Shown here one piece after another: positions 1 through 8,604 of a DNA stretch of 47,011 nucleotides. The position numbers were made by a program, and so were the translations under genes. The notes under the pieces are model-generated. The model was not told the origin of the DNA, did not search any database, and saw only the letters and a program-made list of their open reading frames with translations. The stretch comes from CAZOKZ01 sp964580585 (lineage in GTDB: Bacteria; Sumerlaeota; Sumerlaeia; SLMS01; JAHLLQ01). Location: positions 1 to 47,011 of the forward strand of contig CAZOKZ010000035.1 of NCBI GenBank assembly GCA_964580585.1. The letters run 5' to 3'. Positions within the stretch are counted from its first letter, which is position 1. Each line of letters opens with the position of its first letter.

Positions 1-234
1 GCGGATCGGTGCGTCCTGGTTTTTCCGAAACAACGTGGGAGTATCTGCGCGTGGGCGCAGCTTCTGGCGCGCGGGTTGCCCCGCAAGCCGCGTGACAGAA
101 GAGGGTGCGGCCTCGGGCTCGTGCGCGGCGCAAAAAACCGCATCTTCGCTGAAACTTCGCCTTGAACTGCTTCCCTCGCCAATGCTACACGCGCTATTGA
201 AGTTCATCGATTCAACGCAAGGCGCCACTACCCC

Positions 235-2568
235 GTGACCTCGTCCTCCGTTCCCTCCCAACGTCCGCGCGAACACCGTCCCCTCGACGCGCTGATCGAC
301 GAATTCCTCCACCACCCCGCGCTTGGCCGCTGCATCGAACACGTCGAACGCATTGAAGCTCGTCCGCCGCGTTATGGCGATTGGCCGGTAGCCATCTCGC
401 CCAACGTGCGCGGGGCGCTGGCTGCTCGCGGCATCGAGCGACCTTACACGCACCAGGCCGACGCCATTTCCCACGCACTCGCGGGGCGGAACGTCGTCGT
501 CGTCACCCCCACTGCTTCGGGAAAAACAACGTGCTATAACGTGCCCGTCGTCGAAAGCATTTACCGCGACGACAAATCCCGAGCGCTTTATCTGTTTCCG
601 ACCAAAGCCCTCAGCCACGATCAATACAACGAACTTTACGAGCTGACCAAAGCCAGCGGCAAAGAAATCCGCGTCTATACGTACGACGGCGATACGCCCC
701 CCGCCACGCGGCGCGCGCTTCGGGATTCGGGCCACATCGTCGTCACCAACCCCGACATGATGCATTGCGGGATTTTGCCGCATCACACGCAATGGATCAA
801 GCTGTTCGAAAATTTGCGCTACGTCGTCATCGATGAACTGCACCAATATCGCGGCGTGTTCGGCAGCCACATGGCGAACCTCTTCCGGCGATTCAATCGC
901 GTGTGCGATTTTTACGGCGCGAAACCGACGTTTATTTGCTGCTCGGCCACGATTGCCAATCCGCGCGAACTTGCCACCGAACTGACCGGGCGTCCGTTCG
1001 AACTCGTCGATCAAAGCGGCGCTCCGACCGGCGCGCGCACGTTTGTTTTCTACAATCCGCCGATCATCAATCGCGAACTGAACGTGCGCAAATCCGTGCG
1101 CACCGAAGCCACCCGCCTCGCCGCGCGTTTCATCGCACGCGGGCACCAGACCATTGTCTTTGGCCCCTCGCGCGTTCAGGTCGAAGTCATGACCACGTAC
1201 CTCAAACGATTCATGACGCGCTTGAATCGCGACCCCGAGCGCATTTGCGGTTACCGTTCCGGTTATTTGCCCACCGAACGCCGCGCCATCGAACAAGGCA
1301 TCAAAAACGGCCGTATTCTGGGCGTCGTTTCGACCAACGCGCTTGAACTCGGCATCGATATTGGCGGCCTCGACGTGTCGATCATGGCCGGTTACCCCGG
1401 AACCATCGCCAGCGCATGGCAGCAGTCCGGCCGCGCGGGCCGCAAAGCCAGCGCCTCGCTTTCCATTCTCGTCGCGGGCAATTCGCCCATCGACCAATTT
1501 ATTCTCGCGCACCCGGAATTTTTCTTCAAAGGCACCCCCGAACAAGGCATTGTGAATCCCGACAACCTGACAATCCTCGCCACGCATTTGAAATGCGGCG
1601 CATTCGAGTTACCATTTGAAGACGCAGAGCGTTTCGGCGCCACCGATCCGCGCGCGATATTGCAAGTGCTCGAAGACGAACGCATCGTGCGTTACAGCGG
1701 AGGCCGTTGGTTTTACGCCGCCGATTCTTACCCTGCCGAAAACGTCAGCCTGCGCACCGGCGTGCGCCAGAACTTCATTATTCTCGACACAGGCAACAAT
1801 AATAAGGTGCTCGGCGAGGTCGATTACAGCGCCGCGCCGTTTTTGATTCACGACCACGCGATTTATATTCATAACGCCGTCACGTACTACGTCGAAAAAC
1901 TCGACTGGGACCGCCGCACCGCTTACGTGCGCCAAAAACGCGTCGATTATTACACCGACGCCGAATCGAATTCAAACATCCAGGTCCTCGCAATCGACCA
2001 GGAACTCACCACACCCGATGCCGATCGCGTTATCGCATCGAAACGTTTCGGCGACATCTCTGTCACCACGGTCGTGGCAAAATTCAAGAAAGTCAAATTT
2101 GAAACCCACGAATCCATCGGCATGGGCGAGGTCTCCGTCCCCCAACTGGAAATGCAAACCGAAGCCATGTGGTTGACGTTCCGCGACGATTTGCTCGCGC
2201 GTTACAAAGCGGACGGTTTTGAACTGGCAGAAGGTTTGCAGGGCGTCGCGAATCTGCTGCGCAACACCGTCCCCGTGTACGTCATGTGCGATCCGAAAGA
2301 TATCGGCGTGGCAGCCATGTTGCGCGCGCCCCACGACCAACGTCCCGCCATTTACGTGTGGGACCGATTCGCGGGCGGAATCGGCTTGTCCCGCCGCCTG
2401 TTCAGCATGGACAAGCGCGTGCTGCAGGCGTGCCTGGACATCGCGCGTACGTGTCCCTGCGCGTCGGGTTGCCCCGCATGCGTTGGTCCGGCGCTTGCCG
2501 CGGGCAAAGGCGCTCGCGCCGCCACGCGACGCTTGCTCGAAGAACACCTCGGAGCCTCCACGCGTTGA
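235..2568 (+). CDS. mrfA: DEAD/DEAH-box helicase with C-terminal four-cysteine DUF1998-type domain, MrfA/Hrq1-like
   Basis: A superfamily 2 DNA helicase of 777 residues, the usual MrfA (YprA) length. Known MrfA proteins unwind DNA 3' to 5' and help repair mitomycin-type crosslinks. Visible motifs: Walker A TPTASGKT at residues 91-98, DELH box at 200-203, SAT motif (CCSATIANP) near 237, and the motif VI region SAWQQSGRAGRK. The C terminus has the diagnostic CPCASGCPACVG cluster (Cys 740, 742, 746, 749), which in MrfA binds a metal. The start is a GTG with no strong ribosome binding site, so the N terminus is uncertain by a few residues. The last codons overlap the next gene. The family is sure; the repair role is inferred from characterised homologues. 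Confidence 0.9.
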   Translation: MTSSSVPSQRPREHRPLDALIDEFLHHPALGRCIEHVERIEARPPRYGDWPVAISPNVRGALAARGIERPYTHQADAISHALAGRNVVVVTPTASGKTTCYNVPVVESIYRDDKSRALYLFPTKALSHDQYNELYELTKASGKEIRVYTYDGDTPPATRRALRDSGHIVVTNPDMMHCGILPHHTQWIKLFENLRYVVIDELHQYRGVFGSHMANLFRRFNRVCDFYGAKPTFICCSATIANPRELATELTGRPFELVDQSGAPTGARTFVFYNPPIINRELNVRKSVRTEATRLAARFIARGHQTIVFGPSRVQVEVMTTYLKRFMTRLNRDPERICGYRSGYLPTERRAIEQGIKNGRILGVVSTNALELGIDIGGLDVSIMAGYPGTIASAWQQSGRAGRKASASLSILVAGNSPIDQFILAHPEFFFKGTPEQGIVNPDNLTILATHLKCGAFELPFEDAERFGATDPRAILQVLEDERIVRYSGGRWFYAADSYPAENVSLRTGVRQNFIILDTGNNNKVLGEVDYSAAPFLIHDHAIYIHNAVTYYVEKLDWDRRTAYVRQKRVDYYTDAESNSNIQVLAIDQELTTPDADRVIASKRFGDISVTTVVAKFKKVKFETHESIGMGEVSVPQLEMQTEAMWLTFRDDLLARYKADGFELAEGLQGVANLLRNTVPVYVMCDPKDIGVAAMLRAPHDQRPAIYVWDRFAGGIGLSRRLFSMDKRVLQACLDIARTCPCASGCPACVGPALAAGKGARAATRRLLEEHLGASTR

Positions 2569-3419
2569 AAACCATTCCATTCTCCGTCCCCACCGACGGC
2601 GCAACGCTCCGTGTGCGCGCCGCGCAAACCGATGGTGTGCCGATGTTGCTTGTCCACGGCGGCCCTGGTGGAACAGACTACTTAACCAAACCGTTCGCAC
2701 ACACGATTGCCCACGCGGGCTATCAGTCGATCGGTATTATTCAACGCGGCAGCCCCGGTTCGCCCAGCGACGGCCCCTTCACAATTGACGCGATGGTAAA
2801 CGATCTGGAAGCCGTGCGCGCTCATTTGGGGACGGAGAAAATTGCGTTGCTCGGTCATTCGTTTGGCGGTTTTCTCGCCTCCGTTTACGCAGCGCGTCAT
2901 CCCGAACGCATTGAGCGTCTCATCCTGCTTTGCCCGGCAGGCGCGCGAGCCGGTTGGCGCACCCATTTTACGCGCAACATCGAATTGCGCCTCACGCCCA
3001 CCGACCGCGCCGAATACAATCGCCTTTATTCCGAGGCCCATCGCGCCTCCGTCCCCGAAGAACGCGAAGCTTTACTCGTTCGACGTTCGGACCTTGGCAT
3101 GCGCGTATATTATTCGCCGCATCATCGCGAAGGCAAACCCGGTTTGGCGCATTTAACATGGCGTGTGCACGAAAATCTGCTGCAAAGCGCCGAAGAATGG
3201 TACGAAGACGCAACGTGGGAAGAAGGCCTCGAACGCCTCGATTGCCCGTGTGCCATTTTGTATGGTGAAGACGACCCGCTGCCCATCACCGTTGTAGGCG
3301 AATACGCCGAAATGTTGCCCGACGCAATGGTGCTACCGCTCGCCCGCTGCGGACATTTTCCCTGGCTGGAAGAAACGGCACTTTTCAAGCGAGCGTTTCA
3401 CGACGCGCTGAATTATTAA
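2565..3419 (+). CDS. alpha/beta hydrolase, proline iminopeptidase-like (S33)
   Basis: A predicted cytosolic serine hydrolase of 284 residues. It has the oxyanion-hole motif HGGPGG (31-36), the nucleophile elbow GHSFGG (Ser 99), an acid in YGEDDPLP (about Asp 237) and the catalytic His in CGHFPW (about 264). HGGPGG with GHSFGG is typical of the proline iminopeptidase/S33 group, but many members act on other amides or esters, so the substrate is open. I start it at a TTG whose last bases form the TGA stop of the helicase gene (TTGA overlap), which gives a protein beginning just before the first beta strand. A longer upstream in-frame extension only reads through helicase sequence. Coupling to the helicase suggests co-translation, not necessarily a shared pathway. 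Confidence 0.8.
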   Translation: MKTIPFSVPTDGATLRVRAAQTDGVPMLLVHGGPGGTDYLTKPFAHTIAHAGYQSIGIIQRGSPGSPSDGPFTIDAMVNDLEAVRAHLGTEKIALLGHSFGGFLASVYAARHPERIERLILLCPAGARAGWRTHFTRNIELRLTPTDRAEYNRLYSEAHRASVPEEREALLVRRSDLGMRVYYSPHHREGKPGLAHLTWRVHENLLQSAEEWYEDATWEEGLERLDCPCAILYGEDDPLPITVVGEYAEMLPDAMVLPLARCGHFPWLEETALFKRAFHDALNY

Positions 3420-3422
3420 AAC

Positions 3423-3597
3423 AAACCACGAAGACACAAAGGCACGAAGATTCCACGAAGAAAGGTATTATCATTTAATGGAAATACATTTTACTGAATT
3501 CCATTAAAATCAAAAAACAGTTATTCTTCGTGTTCCTTCGTGTCTTCCAGCTTGTCCGCCATAGCCTTGGCGCAGGCGGGTGCCTTCGTGGTTAATA
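3423..3597. repeat. composite inverted-repeat element of cacgaag units around an AT-rich hairpin
   Basis: The left arm (about 3424-3462) is built of CACGAAG/CACAAAGG units. The right arm (about 3524-3548 plus 3580-3594) is the inverse, CTTCGTG units. Between them sits a hairpin with a perfect 10-bp stem, TTTAATGGAA (3474-3483) and TTCCATTAAA (3499-3508). The right arm is split by a module, CCATAGCCTTGGCGCAGGCG (about 3560-3579), just before TGCCTTCGTGGTTAA. The element at 18606-18870 has the same plan with the same module at the same place. It lies between the hydrolase and upp and could also act as a terminator. Confidence 0.7.
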
Positions 3598-3665
3598 CAA
3601 AACTTGGCTTGTCCCGTGATTACCACATAAGCAGTCATTCCTTATCCTTTGCCCGGAGCCCCGCC

Positions 3666-4292
3666 ATGCCCGTCATTGTCGTCGATCATCCTGTCATCAC
3701 GCACAAAATGAACGTCTTGCGCGACAAACGCACGGGTGTTCAAGATTTCCGCCAAGCCGTTTCGGAAATCACACTGCTGCTCGCATACGAAGCCACCCGC
3801 GATTTACCGCTGCACACGTGCAAAATCGAAACGCCGCTTTGCGCAATGCAGTCGCAAACACTGAGCGGCGACGATTTCGTGATCACGCCTATTTTACGCG
3901 CCGGACTCGGCATGGTGCACGGCATGCTGAGCATTTTTCCCAACGCCCGCGTGGCGCACATTGGTTTGCAACGCGACGAAGAGACCGCGCTCCCCCACGC
4001 CTATTATTCCAACATACCCGCGACGCTCAACGACGCCACGGTGATCGTTGTCGATCCGATGCTCGCCACGGCAGGCAGCCTGAGCGCGGCGCTCGACATG
4101 ATCAAGCAACACAATCCTGCACACATCAAAGCGATTTGTCTGATTGCCGCTCCCGAAGGCCAGGCCCGCATCGAACGCGACCACCCCGACGTCAGCGTTT
4201 ACGTTGGCGCGATGGACGAGCGGTTGAATGACAAAGCCTACATTGTGCCGGGCCTCGGCGACGCGGGCGACCGCATGTTTGGGACGTTGTGA
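3666..4292 (+). CDS. upp: uracil phosphoribosyltransferase
   Basis: Pyrimidine salvage enzyme that converts uracil and PRPP to UMP in the cytosol. The 208-residue length is exactly typical. The PRPP-binding loop reads DPMLATAGS (130-138), where most family members have LATGGS. The uracil-binding C terminus YIVPGLGDAGDRMFGT is intact. The ATG is preceded by GGAG at 3655-3658 with seven bases of spacing; an in-frame extension upstream runs into the repeat element and is not protein-like. The gene stands alone on the plus strand, without the uraA permease it often accompanies. Confidence 0.95.
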   Translation: MPVIVVDHPVITHKMNVLRDKRTGVQDFRQAVSEITLLLAYEATRDLPLHTCKIETPLCAMQSQTLSGDDFVITPILRAGLGMVHGMLSIFPNARVAHIGLQRDEETALPHAYYSNIPATLNDATVIVVDPMLATAGSLSAALDMIKQHNPAHIKAICLIAAPEGQARIERDHPDVSVYVGAMDERLNDKAYIVPGLGDAGDRMFGTL

Positions 4293-4352
4293 ATGAATAA
4301 AATCCAAATGTCGCAATAAGAGTTTAGTGGGATAAGTCTAGCGAGGAGCACA

Positions 4353-5315
4353 ATGGAACAACTCATGGCAACTCTCCAAAATGTGCTGGAATTCATGGGA
4401 ATGCGAATCAACTTGCCGGGACTCGGAAGCTTCACACTTCTGGAGTTGCTAACTTCGCTTACGATTTTCCTTATTTTGATTTGGTTTACGAGAAAATTTT
4501 TCGCATCGGCCAAGAAAGAATTCACCCGTTTCGAGCATACGAAACATCCCACTGCAACACACGCCGCCCATTCTTACATCGCGCCGATTTATAGTTTCAT
4601 TTTTAATTATCCCTACATGGCTATTATGGCCGGCATCGTCGCGCTTCTGCTTCTTAAGATGTTTTCTCCAATTCTTCTGCTGATAGTTTTTGTCAGTCCA
4701 TTCGTCGCATGGAGAGAAATTAACAATTGGATTGCAGGAGTAATGATGAAACGAAATCCTGTGTACACTCCCGGCATGGTGATGATTATCGAAGAGCAGG
4801 CTCTGATTTTGAACACCATTGGAAGACAAGACACCCAATTATTAGACGCAACGGGTAATGTACAAGCCATTTCAAACCGAACAGTTCTACAAAAAGCCAA
4901 AAGATGTATTCATCCTGGTGATCATCCAATCGTTTTAGGATTCAATTTCTCCATCACCACCGATCAACCAAAAGAATCGATTCACGCGACAGTAATTCAA
5001 ACCGCCCAACAAATTCCTGGTGTTGTTTCTGTTGATCGTCTCAGAATTGAGAAAGTCGATTCATTCGACGGGGCGACCTACAACGTTTTTGTCTATTGTA
5101 AAATCCAACCGATGGAAGCATTTGAACTAATTCGAACCATCCAAACCATTCAAGAAGATAGCATTGCTGATTTTGCAAAAGGAAGCTTTCTGCAATTCTG
5201 GCCACCTGCCTTGAAAAACAAGCCGATCATCGATTTACCCCAAATTATTTCCGAAACCTTTCAGAATACACGAAAAAATGATGGAGATGATGATGAACCA
5301 TTTGATCTATCCTGA
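4353..5315 (+). CDS. MscS-like mechanosensitive channel family protein (divergent)
   Basis: A 320-residue membrane protein. Hydrophobic segments lie at about 27-47, 86-103 and 105-120. The third is followed by EINNWIAGVMMKRNPVYTPG, which matches the MscS pattern of pore helix, N-x2-AG and then a small beta domain. The region after residue 140 has the beta domain and the mixed alpha/beta domain expected of MscS (KESIHATVIQTAQQIPGVV, then VDSFDGATYNVFVYCKI). In the family this forms a tension-gated pore in the inner membrane. Sequence identity is low, so gating activity is uncertain. The start is supported by GAGGAG at 4343-4348. Base composition is AT-richer than in upp before it. Its TGA stop abuts the TTA stop of the converging gene. 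Confidence 0.65.
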   Translation: MEQLMATLQNVLEFMGMRINLPGLGSFTLLELLTSLTIFLILIWFTRKFFASAKKEFTRFEHTKHPTATHAAHSYIAPIYSFIFNYPYMAIMAGIVALLLLKMFSPILLLIVFVSPFVAWREINNWIAGVMMKRNPVYTPGMVMIIEEQALILNTIGRQDTQLLDATGNVQAISNRTVLQKAKRCIHPGDHPIVLGFNFSITTDQPKESIHATVIQTAQQIPGVVSVDRLRIEKVDSFDGATYNVFVYCKIQPMEAFELIRTIQTIQEDSIADFAKGSFLQFWPPALKNKPIIDLPQIISETFQNTRKNDGDDDEPFDLS

Positions 5316-5828
5316 TTAATGTCCCCAAGATTTTTTCCCCACAACTTCATCGTGGTAAAGATAAACATCACCGGACCACATATTGAACTCATCGTACAAT
5401 TCCGAATAAGATAACAAAGTGAGTGTTTCAGTTGTCAATGAATCGATTTCAAATCCGGGCGCGAAAGAAACGCCTGAAGGAATATAATCGATCTGAAAAT
5501 CTTTGAATGATGGACCTAATATCAATGAGGCTTCCTCGAAGGACATGCCGTTCTCAATCTTGGCGTATCGAGATTTTTTATCTGCAATCTTTGCTTGAAA
5601 ATCGGCAAGGGTCTCATCGTTCCATGTTACTATCTTTACAAAAATCACGCCGAGTATTAGAAACCCAACACATAGCACAAATGGAGCAATAACGAGGCCC
5701 GACAGGAATAAAAGCCATCCACGTTGCTCGGCAAAAATTCCTGAAGAATATTCCTCTGAACTGAATTTCGGAAACTTTATTCCTCTAAGATATTTCTCTA
5801 ACCGAAATCGCAATTGGCGCTTCCTCAC
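5316..5828 (-). CDS. single-span membrane protein with BamE/SmpA-OmlA-like domain
   Basis: A 170-residue protein with one strong membrane segment (about residues 34-58, WLLFLSGLVIAPFVLCVGFL) followed by a soluble domain. The stretch KIENGMSFEEASLILGPSF fits the GMT-x-eev-x-LG-P core of the BamE/SmpA-OmlA fold, and the tail WSGDVYLYHDEVVGKKSW fits its last strands. In BamE that fold is lipid-anchored and helps outer-membrane protein assembly; here the anchor is a helix and the role is unknown. I choose the GTG at 5828, whose GTGA overlaps the TGA stop of oppD. Longer in-frame starts only read oppD in another frame. Its base composition is AT-rich, unlike oppD. Confidence 0.6.
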   Translation of the reverse strand: MRKRQLRFRLEKYLRGIKFPKFSSEEYSSGIFAEQRGWLLFLSGLVIAPFVLCVGFLILGVIFVKIVTWNDETLADFQAKIADKKSRYAKIENGMSFEEASLILGPSFKDFQIDYIPSGVSFAPGFEIDSLTTETLTLLSYSELYDEFNMWSGDVYLYHDEVVGKKSWGH

Positions 5829-6871
5829 CCCACCGCGAACGTTTCCACATCGTGCGTGGCCATCGTGCCTTCCAGAATTTTCTCTGCCCAGTGGCAACGC
5901 ACCGTGTGTCCCGGGCGAAGTTCGCGCATGTCGGGAACCTCGCTGTGGCATTCCGGCGTGCTGAACGGGCAGCGCGGATGAAACCGGCACCCGCCCGGAT
6001 GCGCGCGCGGGCTGGGGACGGAGCCTTTGATCGGGCGGAGCGGTTGTTTGGTGCGAATGTCGCCCAGCGACGGTCGCGACGCCAGCAGCCCCAACGTGTA
6101 CGGGTGCATCGGCTCCTCGAAAATTTGATCCGTCGTGCCGTATTCAACCACCTGGCCTGCGTACATCACGGCAACTTCCTCGCTGATTTCGGCAATCACG
6201 CCGAGGTCGTGCGTAATCATCAGGACCGACGACCCGCGTTCGTCTTTGAGCCGCGCCATCAGGTCGAGCACCTGCGCTTGCACCGTCACGTCGAGCGCCG
6301 TGGTCGGTTCGTCCGCGATCAAGAGCGCCGGATCGCACGCGAGCGCCATCGCAATCATCACACGCTGACGCATTCCGCCCGACATGTGGTGAGGGTAATC
6401 GTGCACGCGGCGAGCGGCAGCGGGAATTTTCACCAACTCCATCATGCGCACCGCTTCCTGGATCGATTCGCGACGCGAGAGGCCCTTGTGAACGCGGAAA
6501 ACTTCGCCGATTTGATCGCCCACGGTAAACACCGGGTTCAGCGAGGTCATCGGTTCCTGGAAAATCATGCTGATTTTGTTACCGCGCAACCCGCGCATTT
6601 GTTTATTGCTCAGCTTGAGCAGGTCCTGGTTCTCGAACCAGATTTCACCGGACTCGATCTTACCCGGCGGCTCGGGAATCAGCCGCAGGATCGACATCGC
6701 CGTAACCGATTTTCCGCAACCGGACTCGCCCACGATGCCGAGCGTCTTGCGCCGGTGGACGGTGTAGCTGACGCCATCGACGGCGCGCGACACGCCGTCT
6801 TCGTCATAAAAATACGTGCAGAGATTGCGAATATCGAGCAGCGGGGTCGTGTCGGGAGCGGGATCGGTCAT
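5825..6871 (-). CDS. oppD: oligopeptide/dipeptide ABC transporter ATP-binding protein (OppD/DppD type)
   Basis: ATPase subunit of a peptide importer, 348 residues. Walker A GESGCGKS (48-55), Q-loop Gln 105, signature MSGGM (163-167), Walker B LLIADEP (183-189) and H-loop His 221 are all present, so it should be catalytically competent. The C terminus has the OppD/DppD-specific CRFHPRCPFSTPEC motif near residue 300. In the family this subunit pairs with an OppF-type ATPase, two permeases and a binding protein. None of these is in the window, so it is an orphan here. Its stop overlaps the start of the BamE-like gene. OppD and DppD cannot be told apart from sequence alone. Confidence 0.88.
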   Translation of the reverse strand: MTDPAPDTTPLLDIRNLCTYFYDEDGVSRAVDGVSYTVHRRKTLGIVGESGCGKSVTAMSILRLIPEPPGKIESGEIWFENQDLLKLSNKQMRGLRGNKISMIFQEPMTSLNPVFTVGDQIGEVFRVHKGLSRRESIQEAVRMMELVKIPAAARRVHDYPHHMSGGMRQRVMIAMALACDPALLIADEPTTALDVTVQAQVLDLMARLKDERGSSVLMITHDLGVIAEISEEVAVMYAGQVVEYGTTDQIFEEPMHPYTLGLLASRPSLGDIRTKQPLRPIKGSVPSPRAHPGGCRFHPRCPFSTPECHSEVPDMRELRPGHTVRCHWAEKILEGTMATHDVETFAVG

Positions 6872-7031
6872 GGGAAGCTATTCCGTGCGAGAATTCAAGT
6901 CCTGTTGATGAAACTGTCACGAGACACGGGCATCGCGTCAAGCAGGAGGGGCATGAAAGTTTTTTTTTTGTAACATTCAACAAGCACGGTATTCGACGAT
7001 GTCGACGCGCTGTTAATCGGAAAGATTCGTC

Positions 7032-8426
7032 TCAGAATTTCCGTCTGTACCGTTCGTTCAATACGATAAATCTGGAGCCATCCGTAATCCAACCAACCTT
7101 GCGTTTATCCACATCGAGCAAATAAATATCATGCCCATCATCGAAGACCAACTCCTTGCCTTCATGAATCAGACAAATATCGATAAATCTGCGACGTCCA
7201 AATTTCAAAAGGCCTGGATTATCGGCAAGGCGGTACTTTTCGTTGCTCATCACGATATCCAAATAACTCCCCAAATAAGGATAACCATAGGCCTTGACGC
7301 CATCAACTTCATCTTCATCAAAGATCGCTCCCCATTCATTACCACTCGACCAGGAATTATAAATACCATATCTTCCGTACGATATTGGAATCGTGATATT
7401 ATCCTCATCCACCTGTTGGACAGAGATTTCTCCATTGGGATTGATTAAAATCGCCGAGTAGTTTCGATTATTTCTTAAGTAAAACATATTTGGAAGATTT
7501 GACCATGCAATTTCATAGAATCGATCAGAAAGGACAATATCCGTTTCAAGGCTACGACCTGTTGAAACATTGTATACACACAAATGGTTCTGATTTTTAT
7601 ATGCCAGCAATCCTCCGGTGGAGTCACATGCTACTTGATCCATTAGAAATCGAGTTGTAGTCTTTACACGAACGATTGTATCGTTATTAGTTTCTCGAAA
7701 TAGACAAAGTTCATTCTTTCCATTTCGATATAAATACAAACCTTGGTTTGGCATGTATTGATAGTCCCTGACTTTATCGGGGATCAATTCATGCTGATTT
7801 GTTCCGTCCGATTGAATGGAAAATAAGTGTCCCTCTGAATTGACATACAATATTTGTACGGATGGCGTTTCCGCCCAGTCGCTATCGTCCGTAAAGTGTC
7901 GAATATCGTTCTGGGGTTTTGTTAACCAATAATACAAAGGCGCAAGAACTACATAGGTAGCGCAATTTGCGACCAGGATCAAGCGCATCAATTGACCGCG
8001 AGTGATATTGATTTTCTTCTTCCGGCACCAAACGGCGACATCTACGTATTCGACCAAAACGGTGACGACGAAATAATTCAATGTTCCCAAAAGAACCGCA
8101 AACGGATACAAACGGAAATACGACCCCAACTTGACGGGTAAAATAGACTGATACATCACCGAATTCGCCAGCTTAACTGGAATACCTGCAAGCAAGGAGA
8201 ATAAATTAGCCGACAGCATCACCCACAATGCTTGCCGATACGGGATCGCCAATCCACGCGAAACGATTTTTCCTTCCACCAGTACAATAAACAACATGAA
8301 GGGAAGTAAAACCGTGCACCCAATAAACAGAAATGCTAAACCAATTGCGTCGGCATGTGCCCGCCCGGGAATCAGCAGACAAAAAAGTACCAAACTCGCG
8401 GCGACTATCCAGGAATTGCGTTTCAT
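7032..8426 (-). CDS. membrane protein with N-terminal membrane segments and a propeller-like C-terminal domain
   Basis: I do not recognise a named family. The protein (464 residues) starts with a signal-like segment ending in GRAHADA, then has about four membrane helices over the first 155 residues. The rest is soluble and beta-rich, with repeats of the TolB/PD40 kind such as ILYVNSEGHLFSIQSDGTN, followed by similar strand-turn-strand units up to the end (GHDIYLLDVDKRKVGW). This suggests a membrane-tethered propeller-like sensor or binding domain. I chose the ATG at 8426, which is preceded by a purine-rich GGGGGGTGGAG; a further 13 codons upstream are not protein-like. The gene is AT-rich compared with its neighbours and is transcribed divergently from the next operon. 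Confidence 0.7.
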   Translation of the reverse strand: MKRNSWIVAASLVLFCLLIPGRAHADAIGLAFLFIGCTVLLPFMLFIVLVEGKIVSRGLAIPYRQALWVMLSANLFSLLAGIPVKLANSVMYQSILPVKLGSYFRLYPFAVLLGTLNYFVVTVLVEYVDVAVWCRKKKINITRGQLMRLILVANCATYVVLAPLYYWLTKPQNDIRHFTDDSDWAETPSVQILYVNSEGHLFSIQSDGTNQHELIPDKVRDYQYMPNQGLYLYRNGKNELCLFRETNNDTIVRVKTTTRFLMDQVACDSTGGLLAYKNQNHLCVYNVSTGRSLETDIVLSDRFYEIAWSNLPNMFYLRNNRNYSAILINPNGEISVQQVDEDNITIPISYGRYGIYNSWSSGNEWGAIFDEDEVDGVKAYGYPYLGSYLDIVMSNEKYRLADNPGLLKFGRRRFIDICLIHEGKELVFDDGHDIYLLDVDKRKVGWITDGSRFIVLNERYRRKF

Positions 8427-8604
8427 CTCCACCCCCCTTTTTTGTTGCAAACTTGCACGGCACATTATTTTGTTTCAGATCACGCTTGGGAAAAAGCAAA
8501 AACTCCCCTCCCCCGGAAAAGAATTGTCCTGAGGCTGCGGGCCTGCTACCCTTGGGGTTGTGAGTGAACATCGCTTGCCAACGGAATTTGAGGAGGAAGT
8601 TTCA

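Noticed and set aside
3..95. A frame open from the left edge to a TGA at 93-95, possibly the end of an upstream plus-strand gene
   Set aside because: Thirty residues without any motif; all three frames are open for a while in this GC-rich stretch.
35..238. 67-codon open frame before mrfA
   Set aside because: No ribosome binding site, odd composition, and nothing protein-like; looks like chance in GC-rich DNA.
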